Positions 25,443 through 33,994 of a stretch of 64,000 nucleotides of DNA are shown here, in pieces. The first letter of the stretch is position 1, and every line of letters begins with the position of its first letter. This stretch comes from Chryseomicrobium aureum. GTDB taxonomy: Bacteria > Bacillota > Bacilli > Bacillales_A > Planococcaceae. The position numbers were made by a program, and so were the translations under genes. The DNA is taken from the NCBI RefSeq assembly GCF_016909155.1, contig NZ_JAFBFG010000005.1:51093-115092 (forward strand), given 5' to 3'. Under the pieces are notes generated by a model. It was not told where the DNA came from, searched no databases, and saw nothing but the letters and a program-made list of their open reading frames with translations.

Positions 25443-26096
25443 TTATTCGGTCTCACGCGTATCTTTCATTTGAAATGAAGCAACCATTGCCTGTAAGCGC
25501 GGCGCATAGTTTTCTTCAGCACCTTCTGGGTAGCGGAGCGTTAAAAGAAAAGTAGCATCTTGCATAGGATTCATCAAAAGATAGACATCGAGCGCTTCTG
25601 TCTCTGAAGAACCTTCTAAATGAAGTGCGTCGAGTGGGTCCGTGACTTCTACAGGAGCTTGCACACTGAAGTCTTGGCGATATTGTTCGGCTCTAGTTCG
25701 TGCCACTTGTTGCGGTGTCTGGTCAGGCACGTTTTCAATCGTCAGCGTGATTAGTGGACTTTCTTTGGCTGTGATTGTTTGAGAGAGACCATCTTCTACT
25801 GTGAAGAGAGATTCGTCTATATAGATAACGTACGTATTCAGTTCATCTGAAAAACGTGTCATCTCGACAGTTTGTTGCACACCCTCAATTTCTAATGCGA
25901 TTTCTTTTGTTTCTGGATGATTGGATACCTCAGGAGGTGTAACAAGTGGCTGTTCTGTCGGTTCAAGGTTGTCATCAATTTGTTGCTCATCGACTAAGTC
26001 ACCTTCTTTACCAGGGAAGAGGTCAGAAGAGAGAAGGTAGATGAGCGCAATCATAGCGATTCCGAGAATGGCTGCATATCCTATTGATTTTCGCAT
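25443..26096 (-). CDS. Membrane-anchored paralogue of the adjacent anti-sigma-like outer domain
   Basis: A 217-residue protein with one N-terminal membrane helix (about 6-24) and an external domain. From residue 65 it parallels the protein at 26149-27006: PETKEIALEIEGVQQTVEMT here against PETKEVPLQIEGTEEMIAMS there, and both end in a shared RLQAMVASFQ/RFFSMLKTLQ element. So the two external domains are duplicates, one with the N-terminal sigma-binding part and one without. Function unknown; it probably acts in the same signal pathway. Third gene of the sigma operon. Confidence 0.75.
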   Translation of the reverse strand: MRKSIGYAAILGIAMIALIYLLSSDLFPGKEGDLVDEQQIDDNLEPTEQPLVTPPEVSNHPETKEIALEIEGVQQTVEMTRFSDELNTYVIYIDESLFTVEDGLSQTITAKESPLITLTIENVPDQTPQQVARTRAEQYRQDFSVQAPVEVTDPLDALHLEGSSETEALDVYLLMNPMQDATFLLTLRYPEGAEENYAPRLQAMVASFQMKDTRETE

Positions 26097-26148
26097 AATC
26101 CGACGCCTCCTTTTTCACTCTCTATTCCCTGAATCAAAAAAATTACAC

Positions 26149-27006
26149 TCAATCGAGCACTTGCAATGTTTTTAGCATAGAAAAGAAACGGGCACCGTGG
26201 CCTTCTTGTGCTTCTAAAAATACAGTTTGAGTAACTACAATTGTAGATTCATCATGTTGTTGGTCGAGTACATAGATAGTAGTGACTTCACTAGAAGGGG
26301 AGTCGCCTTCACGCGCATGAAGCTTATAACCCACTACTGGTTCTGTTACAAGTTCAGAGTCAATTGTGGCGCCTGAATACTTTTCTTCTAAAAGAGCCGC
26401 TTTCTCAGAAGCTAGTTCTGTAGGCTTTTTCCCAGGAATTGTATCAATTTGTAGCTTCACCTCCGGATAATCAGTGCCTAATGAATTACGCGCCACAATA
26501 GAAGCTGAAGATTCATCTGTAGTGTTGGAGTCGAAACGAGAATCAAAGGAAATCTCATAAAGCTCTTCATCTGCGTATAGAACATAAGCAAAATTCCCAG
26601 GCACGACGCGGCTCATAGCAATCATTTCTTCTGTGCCTTCAATTTGAAGCGGGACCTCTTTCGTTTCTGGGAAACGCGCATCTATCTTGGTTAATTCCTG
26701 TTCCACAAATCCAGGCTCACCTCTTGTCAGCTGATCATCTCCAGTAGTAGTAGTCGAATCTGAATCAGACGTACTGGGGACCTCTGAAGTTATTTCCGGT
26801 GATTGATTGTTTATAGAAAAATAAATGAGAGTTCCGAGCACTAAAACCATAGTAGCGACTGCACCTATCCAAGATCGCTGCATCATCAATCGCCTCCTTT
26901 CTTTTCGTAAATCTCGATCCATTTCCCCATTAATTCGCTCCCAAACATCTTCAATATCTTTCTGTTCTGTAGAAATTTTCTTTAATTCGTTCTCCCATTT
27001 CTCCAT
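26149..27006 (-). CDS. Probable membrane anti-sigma factor of the ECF sigma factor
   Basis: A 285-residue protein with a charged cytosolic N terminus (1-45, likely the sigma-binding part), one membrane helix (about 46-66), a Ser/Thr/Asp-rich linker and an external domain of about 170 residues. Its start codon directly follows the sigma stop (TAA-ATG), the usual genetic pairing of sigma and anti-sigma. I cannot assign a named anti-sigma family from sequence alone, so the role rests on topology and position. Confidence 0.72.
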   Translation of the reverse strand: MEKWENELKKISTEQKDIEDVWERINGEMDRDLRKERRRLMMQRSWIGAVATMVLVLGTLIYFSINNQSPEITSEVPSTSDSDSTTTTGDDQLTRGEPGFVEQELTKIDARFPETKEVPLQIEGTEEMIAMSRVVPGNFAYVLYADEELYEISFDSRFDSNTTDESSASIVARNSLGTDYPEVKLQIDTIPGKKPTELASEKAALLEEKYSGATIDSELVTEPVVGYKLHAREGDSPSSEVTTIYVLDQQHDESTIVVTQTVFLEAQEGHGARFFSMLKTLQVLD

Positions 27007-27477
27007 TTAAACACCTTCCCCGTAACTCTCACGCATTAGCTCACGAGCTTTTGCAAGTCGAGATTTTAATGTATTGACATTCACGGATAATAAGTCAGCA
27101 ATTTCGTATTCTTTCCAACCATCCAGATACTTGAGAAGTAAGGGTACACGATAGGTTTCTGGTAATTTTGAAACAGCATCCATCACATCACTAAACGGTT
27201 CTCTAGAAGGAGTGGATTGTTCGATTTCGAGTCCGTTTGAAGGAAAACTTCGTGCTTCTTTTTTCTGTAGACGTCGACATTCATTGATAAGTATTCGATA
27301 CAACCAAGGCTTCACAGGTTGGTTGGAATCGTATGTGCTCGAAAATCGGTAAACGCGAAGAAACGTTTCCTGCAAAGCATCTTTTGCTAGTTCACGGCGT
27401 CCCGTAATAGCAAGAGCCATCCGATAAAGGTCAGGGGCAAAGTCTGTATACAGTTGTTGGAATTGTGACCGGTCCAT
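27007..27477 (-). CDS. ECF-type RNA polymerase sigma factor
   Basis: A 156-residue sigma-70 of the extracytoplasmic-function group. Region 2 is visible as DLYRMALAITGRRELAKDALQETFLRVYR, region 4 as LPETYRVPLLLKYLDGWKEYEIADLLSVNVNTLKSRL. Start 27477 follows GAAGGAGGACTTGT; the longer frame from 27561 has no such site. First gene of a three-gene operon with the anti-sigma-like proteins. No promoter matching it could be fixed in this window with confidence. Confidence 0.92.
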   Translation of the reverse strand: MDRSQFQQLYTDFAPDLYRMALAITGRRELAKDALQETFLRVYRFSSTYDSNQPVKPWLYRILINECRRLQKKEARSFPSNGLEIEQSTPSREPFSDVMDAVSKLPETYRVPLLLKYLDGWKEYEIADLLSVNVNTLKSRLAKARELMRESYGEGV

Positions 27478-27550
27478 ACAAGTCCTCCTTCGTGTTACAC
27501 CTATACTACCCGAGACAACTGGAAAAAGTTGATGAGAAATGAAATAAAAT

Positions 27551-27578
27551 AAAAAAACCACCGCACAGGGTGGTTTTT
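27551..27578 (-). terminator. Terminator of the EamA gene at 27577
   Basis: On the minus strand, AACCACCC / GGTGGTT with a 5-base loop, then seven T; plus-strand T run allows weak bidirectional use. Confidence 0.85.
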
Positions 27579-28479
27579 AAGAACGATTAACCGTATAAAT
27601 TCCGAAAGCTACGAACACCAGAGCTAACAAAATTGGCAATGTGAATGTCTCACCAGGGAGCAATAGAACAGACAAACCGACGCCACTTACAGGAACAAAA
27701 AACTTATAGATCCCGACGTGACTTGCTTTATGATACTGCAAAATTGCAAACCATAGAGCGAATGCAATGGCGGACAAAGCTACCATGTAGAGAAGTAAAC
27801 CTATAGCTAAAGGTGTCCATGTAAGCGAGGCTGTATCGGCAAATGGAAAAGCGGTTATGAGAAGTAAAATCGCACCAAGTGTAAGTTGCCAGCCGGATAA
27901 CGTGAACGGATGAATGCCTTTCCCCATTTCTTTCGCCATAATCGTTCCTACCGCACTCGTAAATGCAGAGAGAAGTAAAAAGCCTTCCCCCAGAAATTCA
28001 AAGCTTCCATCAAACGATTGGCCCCAGTTGGCGAAAAAGATTCCTGTAAATCCGGCAGCAAGACCTAACCATTTCTGCCACCCGAGTCGATCATTCGCAT
28101 AGATAAAATGAGCAAGCAAGATTGTGAAGAACGTATTGCTTGAGATGATAATAGACGCCTGAACTCCAGATGTATTCGAAACTCCAACGTAAAAAAACAA
28201 ATACTGAAGCGTCGTCTGAACGATTCCGAAAATCAGCAAGATGCCGTATTGTCTACGCGTCAGTTTTAATGCACTTCGCTTGATTAGTAGTAAACCACCA
28301 AGGACTAGTAGGCCTGCAAATAAAAAACGGAGTCCAGCAAGCCACATCTGTTCCGCGATTCCAGTACTTGGGATGCCGAGTTCACTATACGATAATTTTA
28401 ATGCAGGGAACGCGCTCCCCCATAATAAGGCACAAAAAATCGCAATGACGACCATGACCCATTTCTTTTGTAAATTCAT
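27577..28479 (-). CDS. EamA/DMT-family membrane exporter
   Basis: A 300-residue protein with ten membrane segments in two EamA repeats (about 10-140 and 155-295). It begins MNLQKKWVMVVIAIFCALLW, then GSAFPALKLS, as in the RhaT/EamA group. Substrate unknown. Start 28479 follows AGGAAAGGTCGGG. It is only distantly like the exporter at 145. Single gene. Confidence 0.88.
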   Translation of the reverse strand: MNLQKKWVMVVIAIFCALLWGSAFPALKLSYSELGIPSTGIAEQMWLAGLRFLFAGLLVLGGLLLIKRSALKLTRRQYGILLIFGIVQTTLQYLFFYVGVSNTSGVQASIIISSNTFFTILLAHFIYANDRLGWQKWLGLAAGFTGIFFANWGQSFDGSFEFLGEGFLLLSAFTSAVGTIMAKEMGKGIHPFTLSGWQLTLGAILLLITAFPFADTASLTWTPLAIGLLLYMVALSAIAFALWFAILQYHKASHVGIYKFFVPVSGVGLSVLLLPGETFTLPILLALVFVAFGIYTVNRS

Positions 28480-28528
28480 ATGTACCCGACCTTTCCTGTA
28501 CGAATTGTAGCAGGCAGGTCAGGGGAAA

Positions 28529-29236
28529 TCAAAGAGTTGCGCCTACAACTAAACAACTTGTGAAAATCACAATCAGGACCACAGAAAAATAGAGATCAAA
28601 CCGCTCTAAGCGCACTTCATGGAAGTACGTTCGGTCACGTGTGCCTGTAAATCCTCTGGCTTCCATTGCAAACGCCGTTTTCTCCGCTTTTCGAACAGCT
28701 CCAGCGAGTAAAGGGATTGCCACACTTGGAAGTGCGCGTAGCTTTGCAAGAGTTGACTTCTGAACTTGTGGCTTGCGAAGTTGCTGCACTTGACGAATCT
28801 GGATGAACTCATCTTTTAGAACCGGAAGAAACTGATAACCCACTAGAAGGCTATAGGCAAGCTTTGGAGAAAGCTTCAATTGTTGCATCACACTCATGAT
28901 GAATTGCATCGGAGACGTCGTCAGAACAAACAAGAGAGATAACGACGAAAAGGCAAATACGCGAAAGCTCAGCGATAATGCGGTTTCCAGTCGATCATCA
29001 GATGTACCGAAAACGTACGTCGTCCAAAAGTACCCGACCGCTCCAAGTGAGAACGGCAACATGAGTAGCGCCCAACGTTTCCAGTTGATACGGGAGAACA
29101 GTAACTGAACTACTAGCACGGCAATAAATACAAAAAGCGGTGTCCATGGGTCAAAATAAAAAGCGAGTGCAAATATAAACACAAATGTCACAAGCATTTT
29201 AATGGACGGATTCAAGCGATGAAGCCACGTCGACAT
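28529..29236 (-). CDS. ykoC: ECF-type transporter membrane subunit (YkoC, EcfT-like)
   Basis: A 235-residue energy-coupling-factor T component: five membrane segments and the coupling-helix motifs with Ala-Arg-Gly near the C terminus (AMEARGFTGTRDRTYF). It joins the ATPase YkoD with the substrate-binding YkoE. Start 29236 (MSTWLHRLNPS) overlaps the ykoD end by 38 bases. Last gene of ykoFEDC; the cluster imports thiamine or its hydroxymethylpyrimidine precursor. Confidence 0.88.
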   Translation of the reverse strand: MSTWLHRLNPSIKMLVTFVFIFALAFYFDPWTPLFVFIAVLVVQLLFSRINWKRWALLMLPFSLGAVGYFWTTYVFGTSDDRLETALSLSFRVFAFSSLSLLFVLTTSPMQFIMSVMQQLKLSPKLAYSLLVGYQFLPVLKDEFIQIRQVQQLRKPQVQKSTLAKLRALPSVAIPLLAGAVRKAEKTAFAMEARGFTGTRDRTYFHEVRLERFDLYFSVVLIVIFTSCLVVGATL

Positions 29237-30599
29237 CGCGAGCACCTCCTGTCGGTTGGACTAAACGATACGTCCTGAGTAAGCTAGGGTCTGAGAAGAC
29301 GTTTGCTGGATGGAACGGGCCACTAAGTACACCATCTTTCAATAAGAGCATCGAATCTGCAATACGCTCTGCAAAATTCATATCGTGTGTAACCACAACA
29401 ACGGCGGTACCTTCTGCTGCAACTTGAAATAAAGCGTCTTCAAGCTCATGCAGTGCAAACGCATCCTGACCCGCAGTCGGTTCATCAAGAAGCAAAACGG
29501 GTCGCCCATCGTTCAGCATCGCCGCAATTGCTGTCCTACGCTTTTGTCCCTGACTGACGGCGAAGGGATTAGAATTTGCTACACCTTCTAATAGAAGTTT
29601 AGTTAAAAACTCTTCTGTACGAAGACCTCCGCCAAAACTAACTTCCTGTCGAACGGAAGGTGTGATAAATAAAAACTCAGGTGACTGGGGGACATATCCA
29701 ATCGTTTCGTCACTTTGTTCTCTATCTGCTTTTGGAATCAGTCCGGCCAGTGCCTTCAAGAGAGTCGACTTTCCAGCTCCGTTTGGTCCGGCAAGCACTG
29801 TAATACTTCCACCAGTGACTTCGAGCTTTGCCTCATGCAAAATGCCAGGGACGCGCACTTCTGCACGGAAGTCTTGTTGACTTTTCACTTCTTTAGCATA
29901 AGCACTTTTTGCTTTCAAAGGAGGCATACTCGTTTCTTCCAACACAAGTGTGTAATCGAAGAAGGATTCCCAAATCGCATCTTGATGGTCGATCACAAGA
30001 ACTGTCCATCCATTTTTCACTTGTAAGTCAGAAAACCAGGCAACATATTCTCTTGCAGTTAATGGGTCTAGATGTGCGAGTGGTTCATCGAGTAATACAA
30101 TTTTCGGGTTCATCAATAATGCACAGGCAGTAGCGACGCGCTGTTTTTCACCACCAGACAATGTCTGAATAACACGTGTTCGAAACTGAGTGAGACCTGT
30201 CTCTTCTAAAATTCGAGTAATCTGCAGATCCATCTCCTCACGTGGTATAGACCGGTTCTCTAAAGTGAACGCGAGTTCTTCTTCAACTGTCGGCATACAA
30301 AATTGGCTGTCGGGATCTTGGAAGACGGTGGCAATCGACTGACTGATCTCACCAGGTCGGTACTCATCGTATGGTTTCCCGAATAGTAGACGCGTCCCAT
30401 CGACTTCGCCATCACAAGCTTCCGGATACAGCCCGTTCAACAAGAAAAAGAGTGTCGACTTCCCGCAACCACTTGGTCCTTTAATGAGCCATTTTTCTCC
30501 TTCAGAAAGTGTTAATGACATATCAGAGAGAACGGGTGTGTCTTCATCAGGATAATGAAATGTTACGTTGTGAAACTCAATCCATTTAGACACGTACAT
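29199..30599 (-). CDS. ykoD: Duplicated ABC ATPase of the ECF transporter (YkoD)
   Basis: A 466-residue fused double ATPase. The first half has GPSGCGKST, SGGEKQR and LLDEPLAHLDP; the second has GPNGAGKST, SQGQKRR and LLLDEPTAGQD. The order and length match YkoD. The start ATG 30599 overlaps the ykoE stop and lacks a strong site, so coupled translation is likely; GTG 30593 or ATG 30647 are alternatives. Confidence 0.9.
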   Translation of the reverse strand: MYVSKWIEFHNVTFHYPDEDTPVLSDMSLTLSEGEKWLIKGPSGCGKSTLFFLLNGLYPEACDGEVDGTRLLFGKPYDEYRPGEISQSIATVFQDPDSQFCMPTVEEELAFTLENRSIPREEMDLQITRILEETGLTQFRTRVIQTLSGGEKQRVATACALLMNPKIVLLDEPLAHLDPLTAREYVAWFSDLQVKNGWTVLVIDHQDAIWESFFDYTLVLEETSMPPLKAKSAYAKEVKSQQDFRAEVRVPGILHEAKLEVTGGSITVLAGPNGAGKSTLLKALAGLIPKADREQSDETIGYVPQSPEFLFITPSVRQEVSFGGGLRTEEFLTKLLLEGVANSNPFAVSQGQKRRTAIAAMLNDGRPVLLLDEPTAGQDAFALHELEDALFQVAAEGTAVVVVTHDMNFAERIADSMLLLKDGVLSGPFHPANVFSDPSLLRTYRLVQPTGGARDVDVASSLESVH

Positions 30600-31164
30600 C
30601 ACGCTTTTGACGTGCAATCGCATAGCCACGGAGTGAACCTGTTGCATACAGTCCGTTTACGATTAAACTTCCACCGTATCCAGCAATCACAGCACCACTT
30701 AAGATGCGAATTCCGAGCATCAGTGCTACGTACCATGGAGATAAGGCAGAGAATCCACCAAGAAGATATCCATACGCAAAACTGAAGAGAGAGGCTCCAA
30801 CACCTGCCATAATCAATACGGGTAAATCAAAACGACGATAACGCGTCGCTGCAAAAGCTGCCTCTGCACCGAGACCTTGCACAAGACCAGCTAAAATCAG
30901 ACGAGGACCTACAGCATTCCCGAGCATGACCTCGATTGCAGCAGCCATTACTTCCGGAACAACAGCAGCCCCTGGTTTGCGAATGATAGCCATTGCGACG
31001 ATTGAGACTAAGAACCAAACACCGAAAATCCATTCATAGGCAATCGGCCCAATCAGACTCGACCAAATATTCCCGATGTGTAAAAACACTAAATAGATAA
31101 TCCCGAAAACGACTGCAAGCAGGGACATCAGTACGACTTCTTTCAATTTCCAATTAGCGAGCAT
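30586..31164 (-). CDS. ykoE: Substrate-binding membrane component (YkoE)
   Basis: A 192-residue protein with six membrane segments, beginning MLANWKLKEVVLMSLLAVVF, and containing AAAIEVMLGNAVGPRLILAG and VQGLGAEAAFAATRYRRF, typical of YkoE. It is the S component that recognises the thiamine-related substrate. Start 31164 follows ACGGAGGTCC; it overlaps the ykoF end by 11 bases. Confidence 0.9.
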   Translation of the reverse strand: MLANWKLKEVVLMSLLAVVFGIIYLVFLHIGNIWSSLIGPIAYEWIFGVWFLVSIVAMAIIRKPGAAVVPEVMAAAIEVMLGNAVGPRLILAGLVQGLGAEAAFAATRYRRFDLPVLIMAGVGASLFSFAYGYLLGGFSALSPWYVALMLGIRILSGAVIAGYGGSLIVNGLYATGSLRGYAIARQKRDVRV

Positions 31165-31747
31165 TGTCAGGACCTCCGTGAGAAGGACTGTGAATACTCA
31201 TGTTGATTGTCATGACGACGTGGGGGTGCTCCCCAATTTGCGCCTCTGTGAACGTCTCTTCATAAAACGCAAAAACGTTTTTCAATGAACCGTGGATACC
31301 CGTCGCATAATGCATGGACTCGTTATAAACACCACGCTCTTTGGCACGGTCAATCTCTCTATAAATCGTCTCCATATAATCACTTTGGTTGAGCGGATAA
31401 AGCGAGAACTGGCTAGAAACGTAGGGGCCTTCAGGAATTTCATTCTTCACTGGATCTTCAATCCCCATATACGAATCCCCCGACGTATCTCCAGGGCACC
31501 CTACAGAAAACGTTGCATTCATGGCTATATGTTTGCCGTGCGAAGCCGCTTTCTCTGTAAGGGCAGCTAACGCATTAAAGACATGCGGACCTTCTCCTCG
31601 AATGACCGTCGATACGTCGTCTGTATGGCGCCATACCGTCGATAGGTCGACTTCTGATAAAGCACCTTTGATAATTGAAATAAACTCTGAATCCATCGGG
31701 TGTAGAGAAAAACGACATCCAATGATTTTACTTGTTCCACAGTGCAT
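31154..31747 (-). CDS. ykoF: Thiamine/HMP-binding protein YkoF
   Basis: A 197-residue cytosolic protein of two tandem ACT-like halves (about 1-100 and 105-195). The motif GCRFSLHPMDSEF in the first and SSQFSLYPLNQSDYMETIY in the second are repeated versions of one another, as in Bacillus YkoF, which binds thiamine. Start 31747 follows AAGGAGGCGTTCCC. First gene behind the TPP riboswitch. Confidence 0.9.
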   Translation of the reverse strand: MHCGTSKIIGCRFSLHPMDSEFISIIKGALSEVDLSTVWRHTDDVSTVIRGEGPHVFNALAALTEKAASHGKHIAMNATFSVGCPGDTSGDSYMGIEDPVKNEIPEGPYVSSQFSLYPLNQSDYMETIYREIDRAKERGVYNESMHYATGIHGSLKNVFAFYEETFTEAQIGEHPHVVMTINMSIHSPSHGGPDNAR

Positions 31748-31779
31748 GGGAACGCCTCCTTAGATTTTATGAGAAAAAG

Positions 31780-31808
31780 AAAAAAGCTACATCCGCGAAA
31801 GATGTAGC
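31780..31808 (-). terminator. Expression-platform terminator of the TPP riboswitch
   Basis: On the minus strand, GCTACATC (31808-31801) / GATGTAGC with a 7-base loop, then TTTTTTC, about 33 bases before ykoF. Confidence 0.9.
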
Positions 31809-31839
31809 CACTACTTCCCATAAAAATTCAAGAAAGAGT

Positions 31840-31934
31840 CACTACACTTCCTCACGCAGGTATTATCCTGATCGAGTCATAAGGGATCGGAGCTCAAGCT
31901 CTCATCTCAGCCAATTTGGGCACCCCTAGTGCAG
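31840..31934 (-). ncRNA. TPP (thiamine pyrophosphate, THI-box) riboswitch
   Basis: Reading the minus strand, the consensus blocks appear in order: CTAGGGGTGCCC, GGCTGAGATGAGA, then GATCAGGATAATACCTGCGT and GAGGAAGTGTAG. A terminator lies between it and ykoF, so TPP should cause premature termination. The 417-base gap 31748-32164 holds this, its promoter and terminator; the rest, next to the glycosyltransferase gene, has no feature I recognise. Confidence 0.96.
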
Positions 31935-31964
31935 GTTGTCGGTATGTAGTTCTTTTTCGCCCTC

Positions 31965-31993
31965 ATCATAGCAGACATAAAAATTCTGTGCAA
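31965..31993 (-). promoter_or_regulatory. Vegetative promoter of ykoFEDC
   Basis: On the minus strand: -35 TTGCAC (31993-31988), 17 bases, -10 TATGAT (31970-31965), starting RNA about 25 bases upstream of the riboswitch. Confidence 0.8.
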
Positions 31994-32164
31994 GTGCAGT
32001 AGGAAAAAAAGAAGGATAGTAAAGGGTGAGAAGCGAAGTACTTAGTAATGAAATCGATTGTGGAGTGTATAGGGAAGCATTTACACAAAAATGAACCAAT
32101 TGCAGTATTAGATTTCTCAAAGGAAGGGTAAAGAAGTGGAGTAGCAGTAGAAAAGAGGTGACCT

Positions 32165-33211
32165 ATGGAACTTGCGATTGTGATTCCTTCGTATAAACCA
32201 GATGACAAGTGCCGTGCGGTCATCGATGAACTGATTGCTTCGCAGTTCTCTCGCATTATCGTGGTTGATGATGGGGGAGAAGAGGAGTATGCATCCTTCT
32301 TCACAAAATTGAAAACTTTTAAAGAAGTGACGGTCTTGCATCATGCGAAAAATCAAGGCAAAGGACGAGCTTTAAAGACGGCTTTTCATTACATATTGAA
32401 TGAAGATATTCCAGTAGACGGTGTCATTACAATTGATGCGGACGGTCAACATCTACTATCAGATATGCAAAAAGTCGCTGAACAAATGCGCGAAACACCT
32501 GATGCAGTAATACTTGGTGCACGAGACTTCACTCAAAAGGATGTGCCGTTTCGAAGTCGGTTTGGCAATCGATTTACACGTTTGTTGTTTCGATTATCTA
32601 CAGGGACAGTCTTAACGGATACACAAACGGGGCTTCGTGGGTTGCCGATTCAACATTTACCTTTGATGCTTGAAATCAAAGGAGAGCGATTCGAATACGA
32701 GATGAACGTCCTCGGATCTTTGAAGCGAAATGAGATCCCTATTGAGGAAGTGGAGATTGAAACAGTATATTTAGATGAAAATAAATCGTCTCATTTTCAT
32801 CCATTGCGTGATTCATTTCATATTTATAAAATCTTCTTATTTTATGGGATGTCGGGTGGAGCTTCACTTGCGCTCGACCTCGGTCTTTATTCATTATTTA
32901 TCTATTTGTGGAAAGAAGACTCGCCTCAGATGTTCATCATCTTTGCGACGATTGCTGCACGTGTTTTATCCAGCCTCTTTAATTATTTTGTAAATCGTCA
33001 TAAAGTATTCGGTCAAGGATCAAGTAAGTCATTCGTTCGCTATTACTTGCTCGCAGCATTTATTATGGCTGCCTCAGCTGGGTCCGTGCACTTACTTTAT
33101 ACGGAGTGGCTAGGGCGAGGAGAAGTAGTGTTGAAGGTACTAGTAGACAGCGTGCTCTTCATCTTTGGATTTATCGTCCAACGTGCTTGGGTTTTCCGAA
33201 AAGAAAATTAA
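32165..33211 (+). CDS. Glycosyltransferase family 2 fused to a GtrA-like membrane domain
   Basis: A 348-residue fusion. Residues 1-215 are a GT-A glycosyltransferase (IVIPSYKP, VVDDGG, the DxD motif in TIDADGQH, and DTQTGLRGLP as in dolichol-phosphate-mannose synthase-like enzymes). Residues 225-348 hold four membrane helices of the GtrA type with FNYFVNRHKVF. It probably transfers a sugar to a lipid carrier and flips or modifies the lipid-linked sugar for wall polymers. Start ATG 32165 follows AGAGGTGACC. Single gene. Confidence 0.88.
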   Translation: MELAIVIPSYKPDDKCRAVIDELIASQFSRIIVVDDGGEEEYASFFTKLKTFKEVTVLHHAKNQGKGRALKTAFHYILNEDIPVDGVITIDADGQHLLSDMQKVAEQMRETPDAVILGARDFTQKDVPFRSRFGNRFTRLLFRLSTGTVLTDTQTGLRGLPIQHLPLMLEIKGERFEYEMNVLGSLKRNEIPIEEVEIETVYLDENKSSHFHPLRDSFHIYKIFLFYGMSGGASLALDLGLYSLFIYLWKEDSPQMFIIFATIAARVLSSLFNYFVNRHKVFGQGSSKSFVRYYLLAAFIMAASAGSVHLLYTEWLGRGEVVLKVLVDSVLFIFGFIVQRAWVFRKEN

Positions 33212-33247
33212 AAATCAGCATCGTCCCTGTCGGGAAGATGCTGATTT
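33212..33247. terminator. Bidirectional terminator between the glycosyltransferase and the 33250 gene
   Basis: AAATCAGCATC pairs with GATGCTGATTT, with T runs on both sides. Confidence 0.9.
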
Positions 33248-33249
33248 TT

Positions 33250-33579
33250 TTATAGTGTCAATAAGAAAGAATGCGTAGCTGTACCTTGTTCAAGCTTAAA
33301 CCAGCCAACGCGTTTCATTCGTTCACTAACATTTGTTTGTATCTGACGCTCGCAATGATTCACAATCTCCACAATTTCGAGTCCAGTCATTTTAAAAAGT
33401 TGAGCTGCAGCCTCGTAAGGTTCCCGGCTCAGTAAGAGGACTTTAAATTCCTCTTCTGTGGCCGCCCGGTCTGCGAGAGACTCTTCATAATTCACTACAT
33501 ACTCATAAATTTCTCTATGCTTCTCAGGTAACTTTTGGATTTCGGCTTGCGCAGCAAAATGCAGTGCGATTTCATTCAT
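33250..33579 (-). CDS. Uncharacterised protein co-transcribed with rpsN2
   Basis: A 109-residue, acidic, helix-rich soluble protein beginning MNEIALHFAAQAEIQKLPEK. I do not recognise a family. It contains one Cys and several His, but no clear metal motif. It starts 8 bases after the rpsN2 stop behind AGGTGAT and ends at a strong terminator, so it should be under the same Zur control. Its role may therefore lie in zinc limitation, which is inference from position only. Confidence 0.65.
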   Translation of the reverse strand: MNEIALHFAAQAEIQKLPEKHREIYEYVVNYEESLADRAATEEEFKVLLLSREPYEAAAQLFKMTGLEIVEIVNHCERQIQTNVSERMKRVGWFKLEQGTATHSFLLTL

Positions 33580-33587
33580 ATGATCAC

Positions 33588-33857
33588 CTACCAGCTGGCT
33601 TTTTTGACACCTGGAAGTTGTCCTTTATGGGCAAGTTCGCGGAATGCGATACGAGAAAGTTTGAATTTCCGCATGACTCCACGAGGTCTTCCAGTTAATT
33701 CACAACGATTCTTTAGACGCGTAGGGGAAGAGTCGCGTGGCAATTTCGCAAGTGCGGCATAATCCCCTTTTTCCTTAAGCTCTTTGCGCTTCTCTGCATA
33801 ACGCTCCACTAACTCACGTTGTTTTTTATCTCGTGCTACTTTTGATTTCTTAGCCAT
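33588..33857 (-). CDS. rpsN2: Zinc-independent ribosomal protein S14 (alternative form)
   Basis: An 89-residue S14 of the long type without the CxxC zinc motifs of the primary Bacillus S14. It has [37 protein letters not shown] and [20 protein letters not shown]. Such paralogues replace the zinc-containing S14 when zinc is scarce. Start 33857 follows TAGGAGGATACTAAAG. The Zur box upstream (33917) supports that role. Confidence 0.92.
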   Translation of the reverse strand: MAKKSKVARDKKQRELVERYAEKRKELKEKGDYAALAKLPRDSSPTRLKNRCELTGRPRGVMRKFKLSRIAFRELAHKGQLPGVKKASW

Positions 33858-33916
33858 CTTTAGTATCCTCCTAATGCTTCTGTTTGTCATTCAAAATAAA
33901 ATAGCCTATCATTAAA

Positions 33917-33931
33917 ACGTAATCATTACGA
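33917..33931. promoter_or_regulatory. Zur box shared by rpsN2 and zagA
   Basis: ACGTAATCATTACGA is a near-perfect dyad matching the Bacillus Zur operator TCGTAATnATTACGA. It is the only one in the 137-base gap between the two divergent starts, so one site probably represses both. Confidence 0.85.
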
Positions 33932-33994
33932 TTTAAGTATAGAATGACTTTATCATGGTTCCCATAAATGTGCAACAGCAAGAGGAGGAATTAG

